In this document: positions 34,615-43,511 of the stretch, in pieces
Layout of the letters: the number at the start of each line of letters is the position of its first letter
Numbering within the stretch: the first letter of the stretch is position 1
Source of the DNA: Pseudomonas helvetica
GTDB taxonomy: Bacteria; Pseudomonadota; Gammaproteobacteria; Pseudomonadales; Pseudomonadaceae
Reading direction: 5' to 3'
Assembly (NCBI RefSeq): GCF_039908645.1
Contig: NZ_CP150917.1
Coordinates: 1,646,501-1,710,500, forward strand
DNA: 64,000 nt
Position numbers and translations under genes: made by a program
The notes under the pieces: model-generated
What the model saw: the letters and a program-made list of their open reading frames with translations, nothing else
Database searches by the model: none
Told to the model about the DNA's origin: nothing

Positions 34615-34634
34615 CCTGTTGTTACGGCAACAGG
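34615..34634 (-). promoter_or_regulatory. Leader hairpin with GGA motif
   Basis: Minus strand CCTGTTG, six bases, CAACAGG, followed by AGG. If transcribed, the leader has an AACAGGAGG and, at the ribosome-binding site, an AAAGGAAAA: the ANGGA pattern bound by RsmA/RsmE. Suggests post-transcriptional Gac/Rsm control (inference). Confidence 0.35.
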
Positions 34635-34895
34635 CGGCTTATCCATGCCCTATGTAATAGCGTGGTTTAATCAAGTTATTGGATTGATTTTTATAGTGTT
34701 TTTATTCAGTTGTGACGAATTTTCAGGCTGCCACACGCCTCCGCAGAAAAGGCCACAAGGGGATGTGCGGTTTTTTCTGAACGGAAGATAGGGGCGTGGT
34801 TTGACGTGTCAGCGAGTAGCGAATCCTTCCGATGGATTAATGAGATAGCGTCCTGCTTGGCGTGGCGTTTTATCATGAGCGGCTTGATTGTTTTA

Positions 34896-34921
34896 AATGA
34901 ATTAATTAGTCGCTATTCATT
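34896..34921. promoter_or_regulatory. Candidate LysR-type operator
   Basis: AATGAAT, 12 bases, ATTCATT: a perfect 7-bp inverted repeat with LTTR-box-like spacing, about 130 bp before the lysR start. Confidence 0.4.
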
Positions 34922-35047
34922 CAGAATCTTCATGTGAGGCATGAGGGCAATCGCGGTATCGATGGTGTAGGGCGAGAGGTTTTTTTGTGGTAAAACGCCG
35001 AGCCGCAGTAGCGGTGGTTTTTACCCGATACGGACATGGAGGTTCGA

Positions 35048-35971
35048 ATGTTTTCCAGGATCAGTCTCGACCAGTGGCAGGCTTTTGTTTCTACAGTCGA
35101 GTGTGGAGGTTTCCAGCAGGCCGGCGAGTATATGTTCAAGTCACAGTCGGCCGTCAGCCATTCGGTCAACCGCATGGAAACCCTGCTGGGTCAGGAACTG
35201 TTCCTGATCGAGGGGCGCAAGGCCGTATTGACACCTCTGGGCCAGGCCCTGTTGCCTCAGGCCAAGCATCTGCTGGGCTCGGCGAAAAAGCTTGAGCGAC
35301 TGGCCATTCAGTACCAGCCGGGGTTGTGTATCGAACACTCGCTGGCGGTCGACATGCTGTTTCCCGCCAACGTGCTGGAGCAAGCGCTGTCACGCTTTTC
35401 TTCGGTTTTGCAGGGGTACCATGTCCGGCTTCACGAAACGGCCGTGTCCGGCGCATACGAATTGCTGGAAAACGGCAAGGTCGAGTTGGGCATCGCCAGT
35501 AGTCTGCCGGAGGGCTATATCCAGGAGTTCCTGCTCAACGTTTCACTGCTGTGTGTCGTGGCGTCTGATCACTCTCTGGCCCATTTCAATGGCGAGCTGA
35601 GCCTGGCTGACATGAAAGACTACCGGCAAATCGTGGTTAGCGATTCGGCTATCCGCAACTCCCAGAACAGCAGTTGGTCCGGCGCGTCCCAGTGCTGGAC
35701 CGTAAGCAACCTGAGCACCGCGCTGACGTTTGTCGAACGCGGTCTGGGTTTTGCCTGGTTGCCTGAACACATGGTCAGCGACAAGCTGGCGAGCGGTCAG
35801 TTGCGCCTGGTACCACTGTGTCATCAACGCGAATGCAACGTGCCGATGTATATGGGATTCCTGGAAGAGTACAGGTTCAACCCGGAAGTCCGGCTGATGA
35901 CCGACATCATTCGCGAGCAGTGCCGGAACATTAATAGCGCCAAGGCCGATACTCTGGCCCTGGCGCTCTGA
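35048..35971 (+). CDS. LysR-family regulator of the divergent operon
   Basis: 307 residues. N-terminal HTH (about 5-65: SLDQWQAFVSTVECGGFQQA, KSQSAVSHSVNRMETLLGQ), then the periplasmic-binding-like effector domain (about 95-295). GGAGG five bases upstream of the ATG at 35048 fixes the start. The divergent position next to an operon of biosynthetic genes makes it the probable pathway regulator; the effector is unknown. Confidence 0.88.
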   Translation: MFSRISLDQWQAFVSTVECGGFQQAGEYMFKSQSAVSHSVNRMETLLGQELFLIEGRKAVLTPLGQALLPQAKHLLGSAKKLERLAIQYQPGLCIEHSLAVDMLFPANVLEQALSRFSSVLQGYHVRLHETAVSGAYELLENGKVELGIASSLPEGYIQEFLLNVSLLCVVASDHSLAHFNGELSLADMKDYRQIVVSDSAIRNSQNSSWSGASQCWTVSNLSTALTFVERGLGFAWLPEHMVSDKLASGQLRLVPLCHQRECNVPMYMGFLEEYRFNPEVRLMTDIIREQCRNINSAKADTLALAL

Positions 35972-36519
35972 TGTGGTCGACCGAGACGGGTGGGCTGGTC
36001 AATTATCCTCGGCGCTCGGCAGGCTCTTGAGGAGTTGATTGATGCGTTTGACCTCTTCGGCTTTGGCGCACTGTTCCCCGTGCTTATAGAGACGGCATGG
36101 GGTATTTCCTGAAATCGATGAGATGACAGGACTATCCCTTGGCGGGTGATGAACAAAAAAGCGACTTTTTTGAGGTATATCCACCCAGGGTGCTCATCAT
36201 CGGGCGTATAGCGGTCGCAGCAAACAGGTATGGGGGTGGTGCAAAGACGGAACGATCCTGTTTGTTCCGTGCTTTTTTCCAGCAGGTCGGGATGAATGCG
36301 GCCTAGGCTCTGTATGAAAAATAAGTACGATTTCCTGAAAAATGACACTGTTCAGTCAGCCTTTTAACTGGCCTCAGTGTCTGTTGGCTTTCGTTGGGGT
36401 GGAGGGTATTTTGGGTAATGTCTGCTTACTTTTGATCGCCGTTAAATCTTGAATCACTCGTCTACTCTGCCTGCACAGACCAGGAGTCTGTCGTTATCAG
36501 CAGTCGCAAGGAGCGAACC
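35972..36519. other. Gene-free stretch
   Basis: 548 bp. Open frames here either overlap lysR on the opposite strand or lack start signals. I see no repeat, RNA or strong promoter. The ribosome-binding site GCAAGGAGCG of the next gene is at the right end. Confidence 0.6.
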
Positions 36520-36711
36520 ATGTACTTTGAGATCTACAGGCAGTCACGAGGCACCCCGCTTACCGGGAAGGGCCAATGGCGCTGGCGTTTAAGGGCGGCC
36601 AATCATGAGACGGTTGCCAGCGGCGAGTCGTACGTCAACAAGGCGGATTGCCTGCACGTGATCGGGTTGATCAAAAGCGTCCACAACGAAACGTCGGTGA
36701 AGGAAATCTAG
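36520..36711 (+). CDS. DUF1508 (YegP-like) protein
   Basis: 63 residues: MYFEIYRQSRGTPLTGKG, QWRWRLRAANHETVASGESY. The family consists of short repeats with the pattern FEIYxDxxGxWRWRLxAxNGxxIAxSGEGY, of unknown function and common in pseudomonads. One repeat only. A clean GGAG precedes the ATG. Monocistronic, with a hairpin downstream. Confidence 0.82.
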   Translation: MYFEIYRQSRGTPLTGKGQWRWRLRAANHETVASGESYVNKADCLHVIGLIKSVHNETSVKEI

Positions 36712-36735
36712 GCTGTACCTGTTGGTGTGTGGAAA

Positions 36736-36766
36736 CGAAGCTGCTCAGGCACATCGAGCAGCTTCG
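36736..36766. terminator. Strong hairpin after the DUF1508 gene
   Basis: CGAAGCTGCTC, nine bases, GAGCAGCTTCG: perfect 11-bp stem 25 bp after the stop codon. The T run is poor, so it may be a terminator or a processed 3' end. Confidence 0.55.
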
Positions 36767-36956
36767 CAGCTTTGGCGTCTGCTGAATCAGGTCATCCGCC
36801 AGGTGGCGAAAGGGGGGGTAAATGAATGGCCAAAATCGCCGCAGTTTCGCCCTTGCATCACCTCCCACGCTCCTGCTTAATGTCACGCAGCTCATGGCGC
36901 TGGAGATTAGCCGGCGACCTCGGATAGCAGAAAAATCACTATAAAAAGAGCAATCA

Positions 36957-37925
36957 GTGACTCATCAGCATGGAACGCATTGGGGCGAGCATGTGGCGCT
37001 ATCGCTCGTCATTCCGGTCTTTAATGAAGCTGCCACCATCGATTTGTTCATGGCGCGGATCACTGACGTCTTCAAGGATGAGGCGCTGGTCGGTCTGGAG
37101 ATGGTGTTCGTCAATGACGGCAGTACCGACACCACGCTGGAGCTGCTTCTGGAGCGCCAGAAGACTGACCCCCGCGTGCGAATCGTCGATCTGAGTCGCA
37201 ATTTCGGCAAGGAAGCGGCGTTGACCGCGGGCTTGCAGACTGCCACTGGCCAGGTGGTAGTGCCCATCGATGTCGATCTCCAGGACCCTCCCGAAGTTGT
37301 CCTCCAGATGATCGCCCGCTGGCGTGAAGGCTATGAAGTGGTGCTGGGCCATCGCGTGAGTCGTCACAACGACTCTTGGGCCAAGCAAACCTCCGCCAAC
37401 TGGTTTTATCACCTGCACAACAAAATCTCTGATCAGCCGCTGCCGAAAAATGTCGGTGATTTTCGGCTCATGGACCGCTGCGTGATCGATGCCTTGCAGA
37501 CCTTGCCGGAGTCACGGCGTTTCATGAAGGGCTTGTTCGCCTGGGTCGGGTTTCGGACGACCCATGTCGATTACGAGCGTCCGGAGCGGGTGGCGGGGGA
37601 AAGCAAATTCAATGGCTGGCGCTTGTGGAATTTCGCGCTGGAAGGCATCACCAGTTTCAGCACCGACCCGCTCAAGGTCTGGACGTATCTGGGGCTGTTG
37701 GTGTCGGTGGTTTCTTTTTCATTTGCCACTTTCATTGTGCTGCGGACGTTGTTGACCGGGATCGATGTCCCGGGCTACGCCTCGCTGATGGTTGCCGTCA
37801 CCTTTCTGGGGGGGCTGCAATTGATCGGTATCGGGGTGCTGGGTGAGTACCTGGGCAGAACCTACATCGAATCAAAACGCCGCCCGGTTTTTCTGGTGCG
37901 TCGCGTCCATAACGCCAAGGACTGA
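36957..37925 (+). CDS. gtrB: GtrB-type polyprenyl-phosphate glycosyltransferase
   Basis: 322 residues. GT2 domain (about 15-180): LSLVIPVFNEAATIDLF, VFVNDGSTDTTLELL, DVDLQDPPEVV with the DxD-like acid pair, then two C-terminal membrane segments (VWTYLGLLVSVVSFSFATFIV; LMVAVTFLGGLQLIGIGVLGEYLGR in two parts). GtrB transfers a sugar from a nucleotide donor to undecaprenyl phosphate on the cytoplasmic face. GTG start with AAAAGAG upstream. First gene of a four-gene operon whose members almost touch. Confidence 0.9.
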   Translation: MTHQHGTHWGEHVALSLVIPVFNEAATIDLFMARITDVFKDEALVGLEMVFVNDGSTDTTLELLLERQKTDPRVRIVDLSRNFGKEAALTAGLQTATGQVVVPIDVDLQDPPEVVLQMIARWREGYEVVLGHRVSRHNDSWAKQTSANWFYHLHNKISDQPLPKNVGDFRLMDRCVIDALQTLPESRRFMKGLFAWVGFRTTHVDYERPERVAGESKFNGWRLWNFALEGITSFSTDPLKVWTYLGLLVSVVSFSFATFIVLRTLLTGIDVPGYASLMVAVTFLGGLQLIGIGVLGEYLGRTYIESKRRPVFLVRRVHNAKD

Positions 37926-37927
37926 CC

Positions 37928-38638
37928 ATGGATCTCAAGGAAACCGACATCCTCGGTTCAAGCATCGAGCAGCATTGGTATTACCGCTCGAAAGCGGCGG
38001 CGACGACTCGTTTGCTGGGCAATGCGCGGGTCGACAGGATTCTTGACGTAGGTGCGGGTTCGGGGTTCTTTTCCCATCATCTGCTGACCCATACGGCAGC
38101 CACCGAGGCCTGGTGCGTGGACATCAGCTACGAAGCGGATTCGGATGCCACGACCGCCGGGAAACCGGTGCACTATCGCCGTTCGATCGACTCGGTTGAT
38201 GCCGATCTGGTGCTGCTGATGGATGTGCTGGAACATGTCGATGACGATGTCGGGTTACTCAAGGCGTACGTCGATAAAGTCCCGTCCGGGAGTCGTTTCC
38301 TGATAACCGTGCCGGCGTTCCAGTTTCTCTGGAGTGGGCACGATGACTTTCTTGAACACAAACGGCGCTATACCTTGGCGCAAATGGAAGCAGTGGCCAG
38401 GGACTCCGGTTTGATAGTGAAGAAGGGGGCTTATTATTTCGGCGCGGTGTTCCCGATTGCAGCGACCCTGCGGTTGCTGTCCCAAGGCGCACAGCCTTCG
38501 CCGCCACGCTCGCAACTCAAGCAGCACCATCCATTGGTCAATACGCTGCTCAAGACCTTGTGCAGTATCGAACGTCCGTTCATGGGCGCGAACCGCCTGG
38601 CGGGTCTGACGGTGTTCGTGCTGGCGCAGAAACCGTGA
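37928..38638 (+). CDS. Class I SAM-dependent methyltransferase
   Basis: 236 residues. SAM-binding motif I ILDVGAGSGFFSHHLL (about 38-53), acidic motif near AWCVDISYE, and LVLLMDVLEHVDDD (motif IV/post). YYRSKAAA near the start is usual in glycan-associated methyltransferases. Two bases after gtrB and overlapping gtrA by four bases, so it acts with the Gtr genes, perhaps methylating the transferred sugar or lipid intermediate. Substrate not visible. Confidence 0.87.
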   Translation: MDLKETDILGSSIEQHWYYRSKAAATTRLLGNARVDRILDVGAGSGFFSHHLLTHTAATEAWCVDISYEADSDATTAGKPVHYRRSIDSVDADLVLLMDVLEHVDDDVGLLKAYVDKVPSGSRFLITVPAFQFLWSGHDDFLEHKRRYTLAQMEAVARDSGLIVKKGAYYFGAVFPIAATLRLLSQGAQPSPPRSQLKQHHPLVNTLLKTLCSIERPFMGANRLAGLTVFVLAQKP

Positions 38639-39021
38639 CCTCAGCCGAAAAATCAGCCCTGATCAAGCGTGGCCTGCGTTTTGCCGTGACCGGGTTATTC
38701 GTAACGGCCCTGCATGCGGTGGTGGCCGTGTTGCTCATCAACTACGTGCTGGCGCTGCCACCCGTGGCCAACGGTGTAGCGTTTTCTGTGGCGACCCTGG
38801 TTTCTTATGTGATCAACACGAGCTGGAGTTTTTCCAGCCGATTGCATGGCCGGACGCTGGCGCGCTTCATGATGGTTTCCGGGGCCGGTTTACTACTGGC
38901 GATGCTGGTGGCCTGGGCCGCACAAATGGCCGGGCTTCATTACTTGCTGGGGATAGGGGCGGTGGCGCTGACCATTCCGGCCTTTACGTTTGTATTGCAT
39001 AACTTCTGGACGTATCGATGA
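38635..39021 (+). CDS. gtrA: GtrA-family membrane protein (flippase)
   Basis: 128 residues with four membrane segments: LRFAVTGLFVTALHAVVAVLL start, ANGVAFSVATLVSYVINTSWSF with the conserved N-x-x-W-x-F motif, LLLAMLVAWAAQ, and ALTIPAFTFVLHNFWTYR. GtrA is thought to flip the polyprenyl-linked sugar to the periplasm. GTG start at 38635 overlaps the methyltransferase stop (GTGA) and its own stop overlaps the next start (ATGA). Confidence 0.9.
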   Translation: MTSAEKSALIKRGLRFAVTGLFVTALHAVVAVLLINYVLALPPVANGVAFSVATLVSYVINTSWSFSSRLHGRTLARFMMVSGAGLLLAMLVAWAAQMAGLHYLLGIGAVALTIPAFTFVLHNFWTYR

Positions 39022-41114
39022 AGGTTTCGGGCAAGCATTGGGCGATCGGGTTATTGCCCCTGTTAATGGGCGTGGTGGCATTTTTCATGGTGATCGGGCC
39101 ACGGGCCCTGGACCCGCAAAACATTGCCTGGCTGGAAAGCGGCGATCCGGCGACCCATTACTTGGGCTGGACGTTCTTTCGACATTCTCCCTGGACTTTT
39201 CCGCTCGGACTTAACCCGTCCTATGGGTTGGAACTGGGCAGTGCGATCATTTTTTCCGATTCCAATCCGCTGTTGGCGCTGCTGTTCAAACCCTTCAACT
39301 CAATCCTTCCCGAGACGTTCCAGTATTTCGGTATTTGGCTGCTGGCATGTTTTGTTCTGCAAGCCTGGTTTGCCTGGAAGTTGCTGGGGCTGGTTACGCC
39401 CAGTGTTGCGCTCAGGGTGCTGGGGTCAGGCCTGTTTCTGTTTTCGCCGCCGATGTTCTTGCGCATGGGGGGGCATTTGTCCCTGGCCGGGCATTTTCTG
39501 ATTCTGGCCGCGCTCTATCTGGCCCTGCACCCGGGCGTGCAGAAGCGCCGGGTGGCCTGGGGAGCGCTGTTGGCGGCGACGGCGATGATCCACGCTTATC
39601 TGCTGGCCATGGTGGCTTTGATCTGGGTAGCCGATGTTGCCGGCCGAACCCTCAAAGGCCAGTTGACTCGATGCACTGCATTCATCGAGGTGGTCTTGCT
39701 GTTTTTGCTGGTGAGTCTGTGCTGCTGGCAGGCGGGCTATTTCAGTATCGCGGATGGTATGGCTTCCGGTGGTTTTGGCTTGTACCGCATGAATCTGCTG
39801 GCACCGATCGACTCCAGCGGCTGGTCGTTGATCTTGCCGGACTTGCCCGAGGCCAGCGGCGACTACGAGGGTTTCAACTACCTCGGGTTGGGGACGCTGG
39901 TGCTGGCGATCTGCGCCTGCGTCGTACTGCTGCGACGTACAACTGACTTTGGCAGTGCGGTGCGCCGTTTGCCGGTTCTGCTGTTGGCGTTGATTGGGCT
40001 GACGCTGTTTGCGCTCTCGAACGAGATCGGTGTCGGCCTGCTCAGTGTTCATTACCCATTGCCGGAAAAAATCATCAAGCTGGCGAATATCTTTCGGGCG
40101 TCGGGGCGGATGTTCTGGCCGGTGTTCTATGCCATCGTGTTTGCCGTCATTTTCCTGGTGGTGCGTGGTAACCGGCCGCGCACCGCGCTGTGTTTGCTGG
40201 CATTGGCACTGGTTGTTCAGGTCGTTGATACCCGCAACGGATGGGTGGGTTTACGGTACGCGAGGATGATGACGCCTACCTCCGAATGGTCAACAGCATT
40301 GCATGACCCGTTCTGGTCCAGCGCCGCCGCCCACTACGCGAATATTCGTTCTTTACCGCCGCAGAACCAGTCGCAGACCTGGCTCCCGTTAGCCACCTAC
40401 GCGGCTACTCATGGTCTGAAAACCGATACGGCTTATCTGGGGCGTATGAGTTCTACGGCGCTTGAGCACGCTCAGCAAAAAGCCGGACAAATGCTCAAGA
40501 CTGGGCAGTTCGACCGTGATTCGCTGTATATCCTCGACGAAAGTGCCATGCTTGACGCAGTGAAAAGCGTCAACAGCGATACCGATCTGCTGGCCCGCAT
40601 TGACGGCTTGGTGGTGCTTGCGCCGGGCTGGAAGCAATGTGCTGAATGCCTTCCGGTCGTGGACGAAGGGCGTTCGATGCAGTCAGTGCCGTTGATCAAA
40701 CTCGGGCAGCAACAACGGTTCAACTACAAGACCCCTCATCTGGCCCATGGCTGGTCTACCCCGGAAACCTGGGGCACATGGTCCGAGGGAGAGGAGGCTG
40801 AGATCGTGCTTCGGGTTCAACCTCAGGCTCAATCCATCGTGATCGAGGCGCTGGCCTTTGTGCTACCGATGCATCTTGGTCAGGACGTGGTTTTTACCAT
40901 CAACGGCGTACAAGCCGTTTCGACACACCTGACCCAGCTTCAGGACAATCGCATCGAAATCCCCCTGACTGCGGCCATCCACGAAGCCATCGCCAGGGAC
41001 ACGCTGATGCGGATTCATGTGCAGTTACCCGACGCGATCAGCCCGAAACAGCTGGGACTTGGGGAAGATCAGCGCGTGATGGGCCTGGGGGTGAAGTCGT
41101 TGACCGTACAGTAA
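39018..41114 (+). CDS. GT-C-like membrane glycosyltransferase (DUF6311 type)
   Basis: 698 residues. About ten to twelve membrane segments in the first 400 residues, with an early acidic loop (SGDPATHYLGWTFFR) of the sort that binds the lipid-sugar donor, then a soluble C-terminal domain (about 420-698) with HGLKTDTAYLGR and WGTWSEGEEAEIVLR, possibly a carbohydrate-facing beta domain. By position it is the serotype-specific GtrC equivalent that moves the sugar from the lipid to LPS O antigen or another surface glycan. Confidence 0.82.
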   Translation: MKVSGKHWAIGLLPLLMGVVAFFMVIGPRALDPQNIAWLESGDPATHYLGWTFFRHSPWTFPLGLNPSYGLELGSAIIFSDSNPLLALLFKPFNSILPETFQYFGIWLLACFVLQAWFAWKLLGLVTPSVALRVLGSGLFLFSPPMFLRMGGHLSLAGHFLILAALYLALHPGVQKRRVAWGALLAATAMIHAYLLAMVALIWVADVAGRTLKGQLTRCTAFIEVVLLFLLVSLCCWQAGYFSIADGMASGGFGLYRMNLLAPIDSSGWSLILPDLPEASGDYEGFNYLGLGTLVLAICACVVLLRRTTDFGSAVRRLPVLLLALIGLTLFALSNEIGVGLLSVHYPLPEKIIKLANIFRASGRMFWPVFYAIVFAVIFLVVRGNRPRTALCLLALALVVQVVDTRNGWVGLRYARMMTPTSEWSTALHDPFWSSAAAHYANIRSLPPQNQSQTWLPLATYAATHGLKTDTAYLGRMSSTALEHAQQKAGQMLKTGQFDRDSLYILDESAMLDAVKSVNSDTDLLARIDGLVVLAPGWKQCAECLPVVDEGRSMQSVPLIKLGQQQRFNYKTPHLAHGWSTPETWGTWSEGEEAEIVLRVQPQAQSIVIEALAFVLPMHLGQDVVFTINGVQAVSTHLTQLQDNRIEIPLTAAIHEAIARDTLMRIHVQLPDAISPKQLGLGEDQRVMGLGVKSLTVQ

Positions 41115-41214
41115 GTCGCCGCAGCCTCTGGTTCACATGCAGCGCTCATACCGATAGACGCCGTCCCCCCGGCCTTTCTAAACTGGCCTAAGTATTGAGA
41201 GCCGGGAGCAGCTG

Positions 41215-42159
41215 ATGAACCGCAATGAACTGCGTAAGGCCGACATCAATTTGATGGTGGTATTCGAGACGCTGATGCTCGAACGCAACGTGACGCGAGT
41301 GGCGGAGAAGCTGTTTCTCGGGCAACCGACCATCAGCTCGGCACTCAACCGTTTGCGGGCGATGTTCAACGATCCGCTGTTTATCCGGGTCGGCCACCGC
41401 ATGGAGCCAACGGCGCGGGCCGAGGAACTGATTCAACACCTCTCGCCGGCGCTGGATGCGTTGTCCTCGGCGTTGAGCCTGACCCACCACTTCGAACCTG
41501 CCAGCAGCACCATGACCTTTCGCATCGGTTTGTCCGATGACGTCGAATTCGGCCTGCTGCCACCGCTGTTGCGCGCATTGCGCCAGGAAGCGCCGCAAGT
41601 GGTGTTCGTGGTTCAGCATGTCGATTACTGGCGGATCCCGGACTTGCTCGCGTCCGGTGACATCACGGTCGGCATCAGCCAGACCCGCGGCCTGCCGGCC
41701 AATGCCAAGCGCAAACTGTTGCGGCACATTCAGCCCTGCATACTGCGCGCCGATGCCTGCGATACGCCGCTGACCCTCGATGAGTACTGTGCACGGCCGC
41801 ATGTGCTGGTTTCGCACACGGCCAATGTCAGCGGTTATGCCGACGAGTGGCTGGCCGAGATCGGTCGCAAGCGCCAGGTGGTGCTCTCGGTGCCGCAATA
41901 CAGTGCCTTGCCGGCCCTGCTCGCGGGGACCGACCTGATTGCCAGCCTGCCAGACTACGCGGCAGCGGCGATGGCCGCCTCGGGTCAGTTGTTCATGGAA
42001 CCGTTCCCGTTCAAGACGCCGACCCTGGACCTGTCCATGGTCTGGTTGAGCCACGTCGATAGCGACCCCGCCGAACGTTGGCTGCGTGCACGGCTCGAAG
42101 CCTTCATGAGCGAGCGCGGTGTGTCCGGGATACAGAGCGACAAATTGCTCGGACGGTAA
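41215..42159 (+). CDS. LysR-family transcriptional regulator
   Basis: 314 residues. HTH at about 8-66 (LMVVFETLMLERNVTRVAEKL, GQPTISSALNRLRAMFNDPLF) of the NodD/LeuO-like subgroup, and a full effector domain. Regulator of something nearby: the LtrA-like gene starts 78 bp downstream on the same strand. No divergent partner, since the glycan gene upstream is on the same strand. Confidence 0.87.
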   Translation: MNRNELRKADINLMVVFETLMLERNVTRVAEKLFLGQPTISSALNRLRAMFNDPLFIRVGHRMEPTARAEELIQHLSPALDALSSALSLTHHFEPASSTMTFRIGLSDDVEFGLLPPLLRALRQEAPQVVFVVQHVDYWRIPDLLASGDITVGISQTRGLPANAKRKLLRHIQPCILRADACDTPLTLDEYCARPHVLVSHTANVSGYADEWLAEIGRKRQVVLSVPQYSALPALLAGTDLIASLPDYAAAAMAASGQLFMEPFPFKTPTLDLSMVWLSHVDSDPAERWLRARLEAFMSERGVSGIQSDKLLGR

Positions 42160-42237
42160 CCGGCGGCGGCTTGCTTGCCCGACATAGTGTTGTTTTGCTG
42201 CCAGTGTTTTCCCGATGACTGACCGGAGATCCATCCC

Positions 42238-43428
42238 ATGAGCAGTTCCCGTTCTCTGTTGCGTGGGCGCGGCAGTCAAGACAGTGGCAAGGTTGGCATG
42301 ATCGAGCTGTTTTTCGATCTGGTGTTCGTGTTCGCCGTCACCCAGCTTTCTCACACCTTGCTCGCGCACCTGACGCTAGGTGGCGCGGTGCAGGTCGCCT
42401 TGATGATGGTGGCGGTGTGGTGGGTGTGGATCTTCACCTCTTGGGTGACCAACTGGCTGGACCCCGAAAAGTTGCCGATCCGCCTCGGCCTGTTCGGTTT
42501 GATGGTCGCCGGCCTGTTGCTGTCGTCGTCGATTCCCAAGGCTTTTACCGAGCATGGAGTGATGTTCGCCGCAGCCTTTGTCTTCATGCAGGTCGGCCGC
42601 ACGCTGTTCGCGATCTGGGCGGTGCGTGGCGAGCCGTTGAATATGACCCGTAACTTCCAGCGAATCCTGGCGTGGATGGTGCTGTCCGGGGTGTTCTGGA
42701 TCAGCGGCGCGCTGCTTGAAGGCGATCAGCGCCTGGCCTGTTGGGCGCTGGCATTACTGATCGAACTGATCTCGCCGTCGTTGTACTTCTGGGTGCCGGG
42801 GCTCGGCCGTTCAACGCTGGCCGACTGGAACGTCGAGGGCAATCACATGGCCGAGCGCTGTGGTCTGTTCGTGATCATTGCCCTGGGCGAGTCGTTGCTG
42901 GTGACTGGCGCAACGTTCGCCGATCTGGTGCTGAACTGGCAGGCGCTGGCGGGTTTTTTGATTGCCGTGCTGGGTAGCGTGGCCATGTGGTGGGTGTATT
43001 TCGACAGCGGCGCCGAGCGCGCTCACCACCGGATCGCCCATTCCAGCGACCCTGGGCGGCAGGCGCGGATTGCCTACACCTATCTGCATGTGTTGATCGT
43101 TGCCGGAATCATCGTCAGCGCGGTGGCCGATGAGCTGGTGCTGGTGCATCCGGAACAGGCGAGCGATGCCGGGATCCTCGTGATTGTCGCCGGGCCCTGG
43201 CTGTTCTTGCTGGGGTGTGCGTTGTTCAAGTGGGTCATGGCCGATCGGATTTTGCCGCCGCTGTCTCATCTGGCGGGCCTGGCGCTGCTGCTCGCGCTTT
43301 TGCCTGCGGCGCTGAATCAGCTGTTTTCAGTGTTGGTACTGGGAGGGCTGACCACCACGGTGATGATTCTGGTAGCCGCGTGGGAAACGCGGGTACTGCG
43401 TGAATCGCTACCGGCGCAGGAGCATTGA
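42238..43428 (+). CDS. ltrA: Low-temperature-requirement A (LtrA) family membrane protein
   Basis: 396 residues, about ten to twelve membrane segments. N terminus KVGMIELFFDLVFVFAVTQLSHTLL is the family signature (ELFFDLxFV), and FVIIALGESLLVTGATFADL matches the conserved GES region. LtrA was named from a cold-sensitive Listeria mutant; biochemical role unknown. Start after cccgatg... at the ATG at 42238. Confidence 0.88.
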   Translation: MSSSRSLLRGRGSQDSGKVGMIELFFDLVFVFAVTQLSHTLLAHLTLGGAVQVALMMVAVWWVWIFTSWVTNWLDPEKLPIRLGLFGLMVAGLLLSSSIPKAFTEHGVMFAAAFVFMQVGRTLFAIWAVRGEPLNMTRNFQRILAWMVLSGVFWISGALLEGDQRLACWALALLIELISPSLYFWVPGLGRSTLADWNVEGNHMAERCGLFVIIALGESLLVTGATFADLVLNWQALAGFLIAVLGSVAMWWVYFDSGAERAHHRIAHSSDPGRQARIAYTYLHVLIVAGIIVSAVADELVLVHPEQASDAGILVIVAGPWLFLLGCALFKWVMADRILPPLSHLAGLALLLALLPAALNQLFSVLVLGGLTTTVMILVAAWETRVLRESLPAQEH

Positions 43429-43511
43429 CGCGCAGGTGTTTTCGCGGGGAAGGGCTGGGGCGCTCTATGGTATATCTACGGCCCTTCGTTCAATCCTCAA
43501 GGAGCATCGCA

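Larger units (their letters stand above)
34547..35047. other. Divergent control region of the biosynthetic operon and lysR
   Basis: 501 bp, noticeably AT-rich compared with flanks. Holds a hairpin close to the operon (34615-34634), an inverted repeat nearer lysR (34896-34921) and no credible gene; a 62-codon open frame on the plus strand is judged spurious. Confidence 0.7.

Noticed and set aside
34603..34791. 62-codon open frame in the divergent biosynthetic control region
   Set aside because: No ribosome-binding site or family, and it overlaps the leader hairpin.
35824..36348. 174-codon minus-strand open frame after the LysR gene
   Set aside because: Half of it lies antisense to lysR, and the rest has no recognisable protein character.
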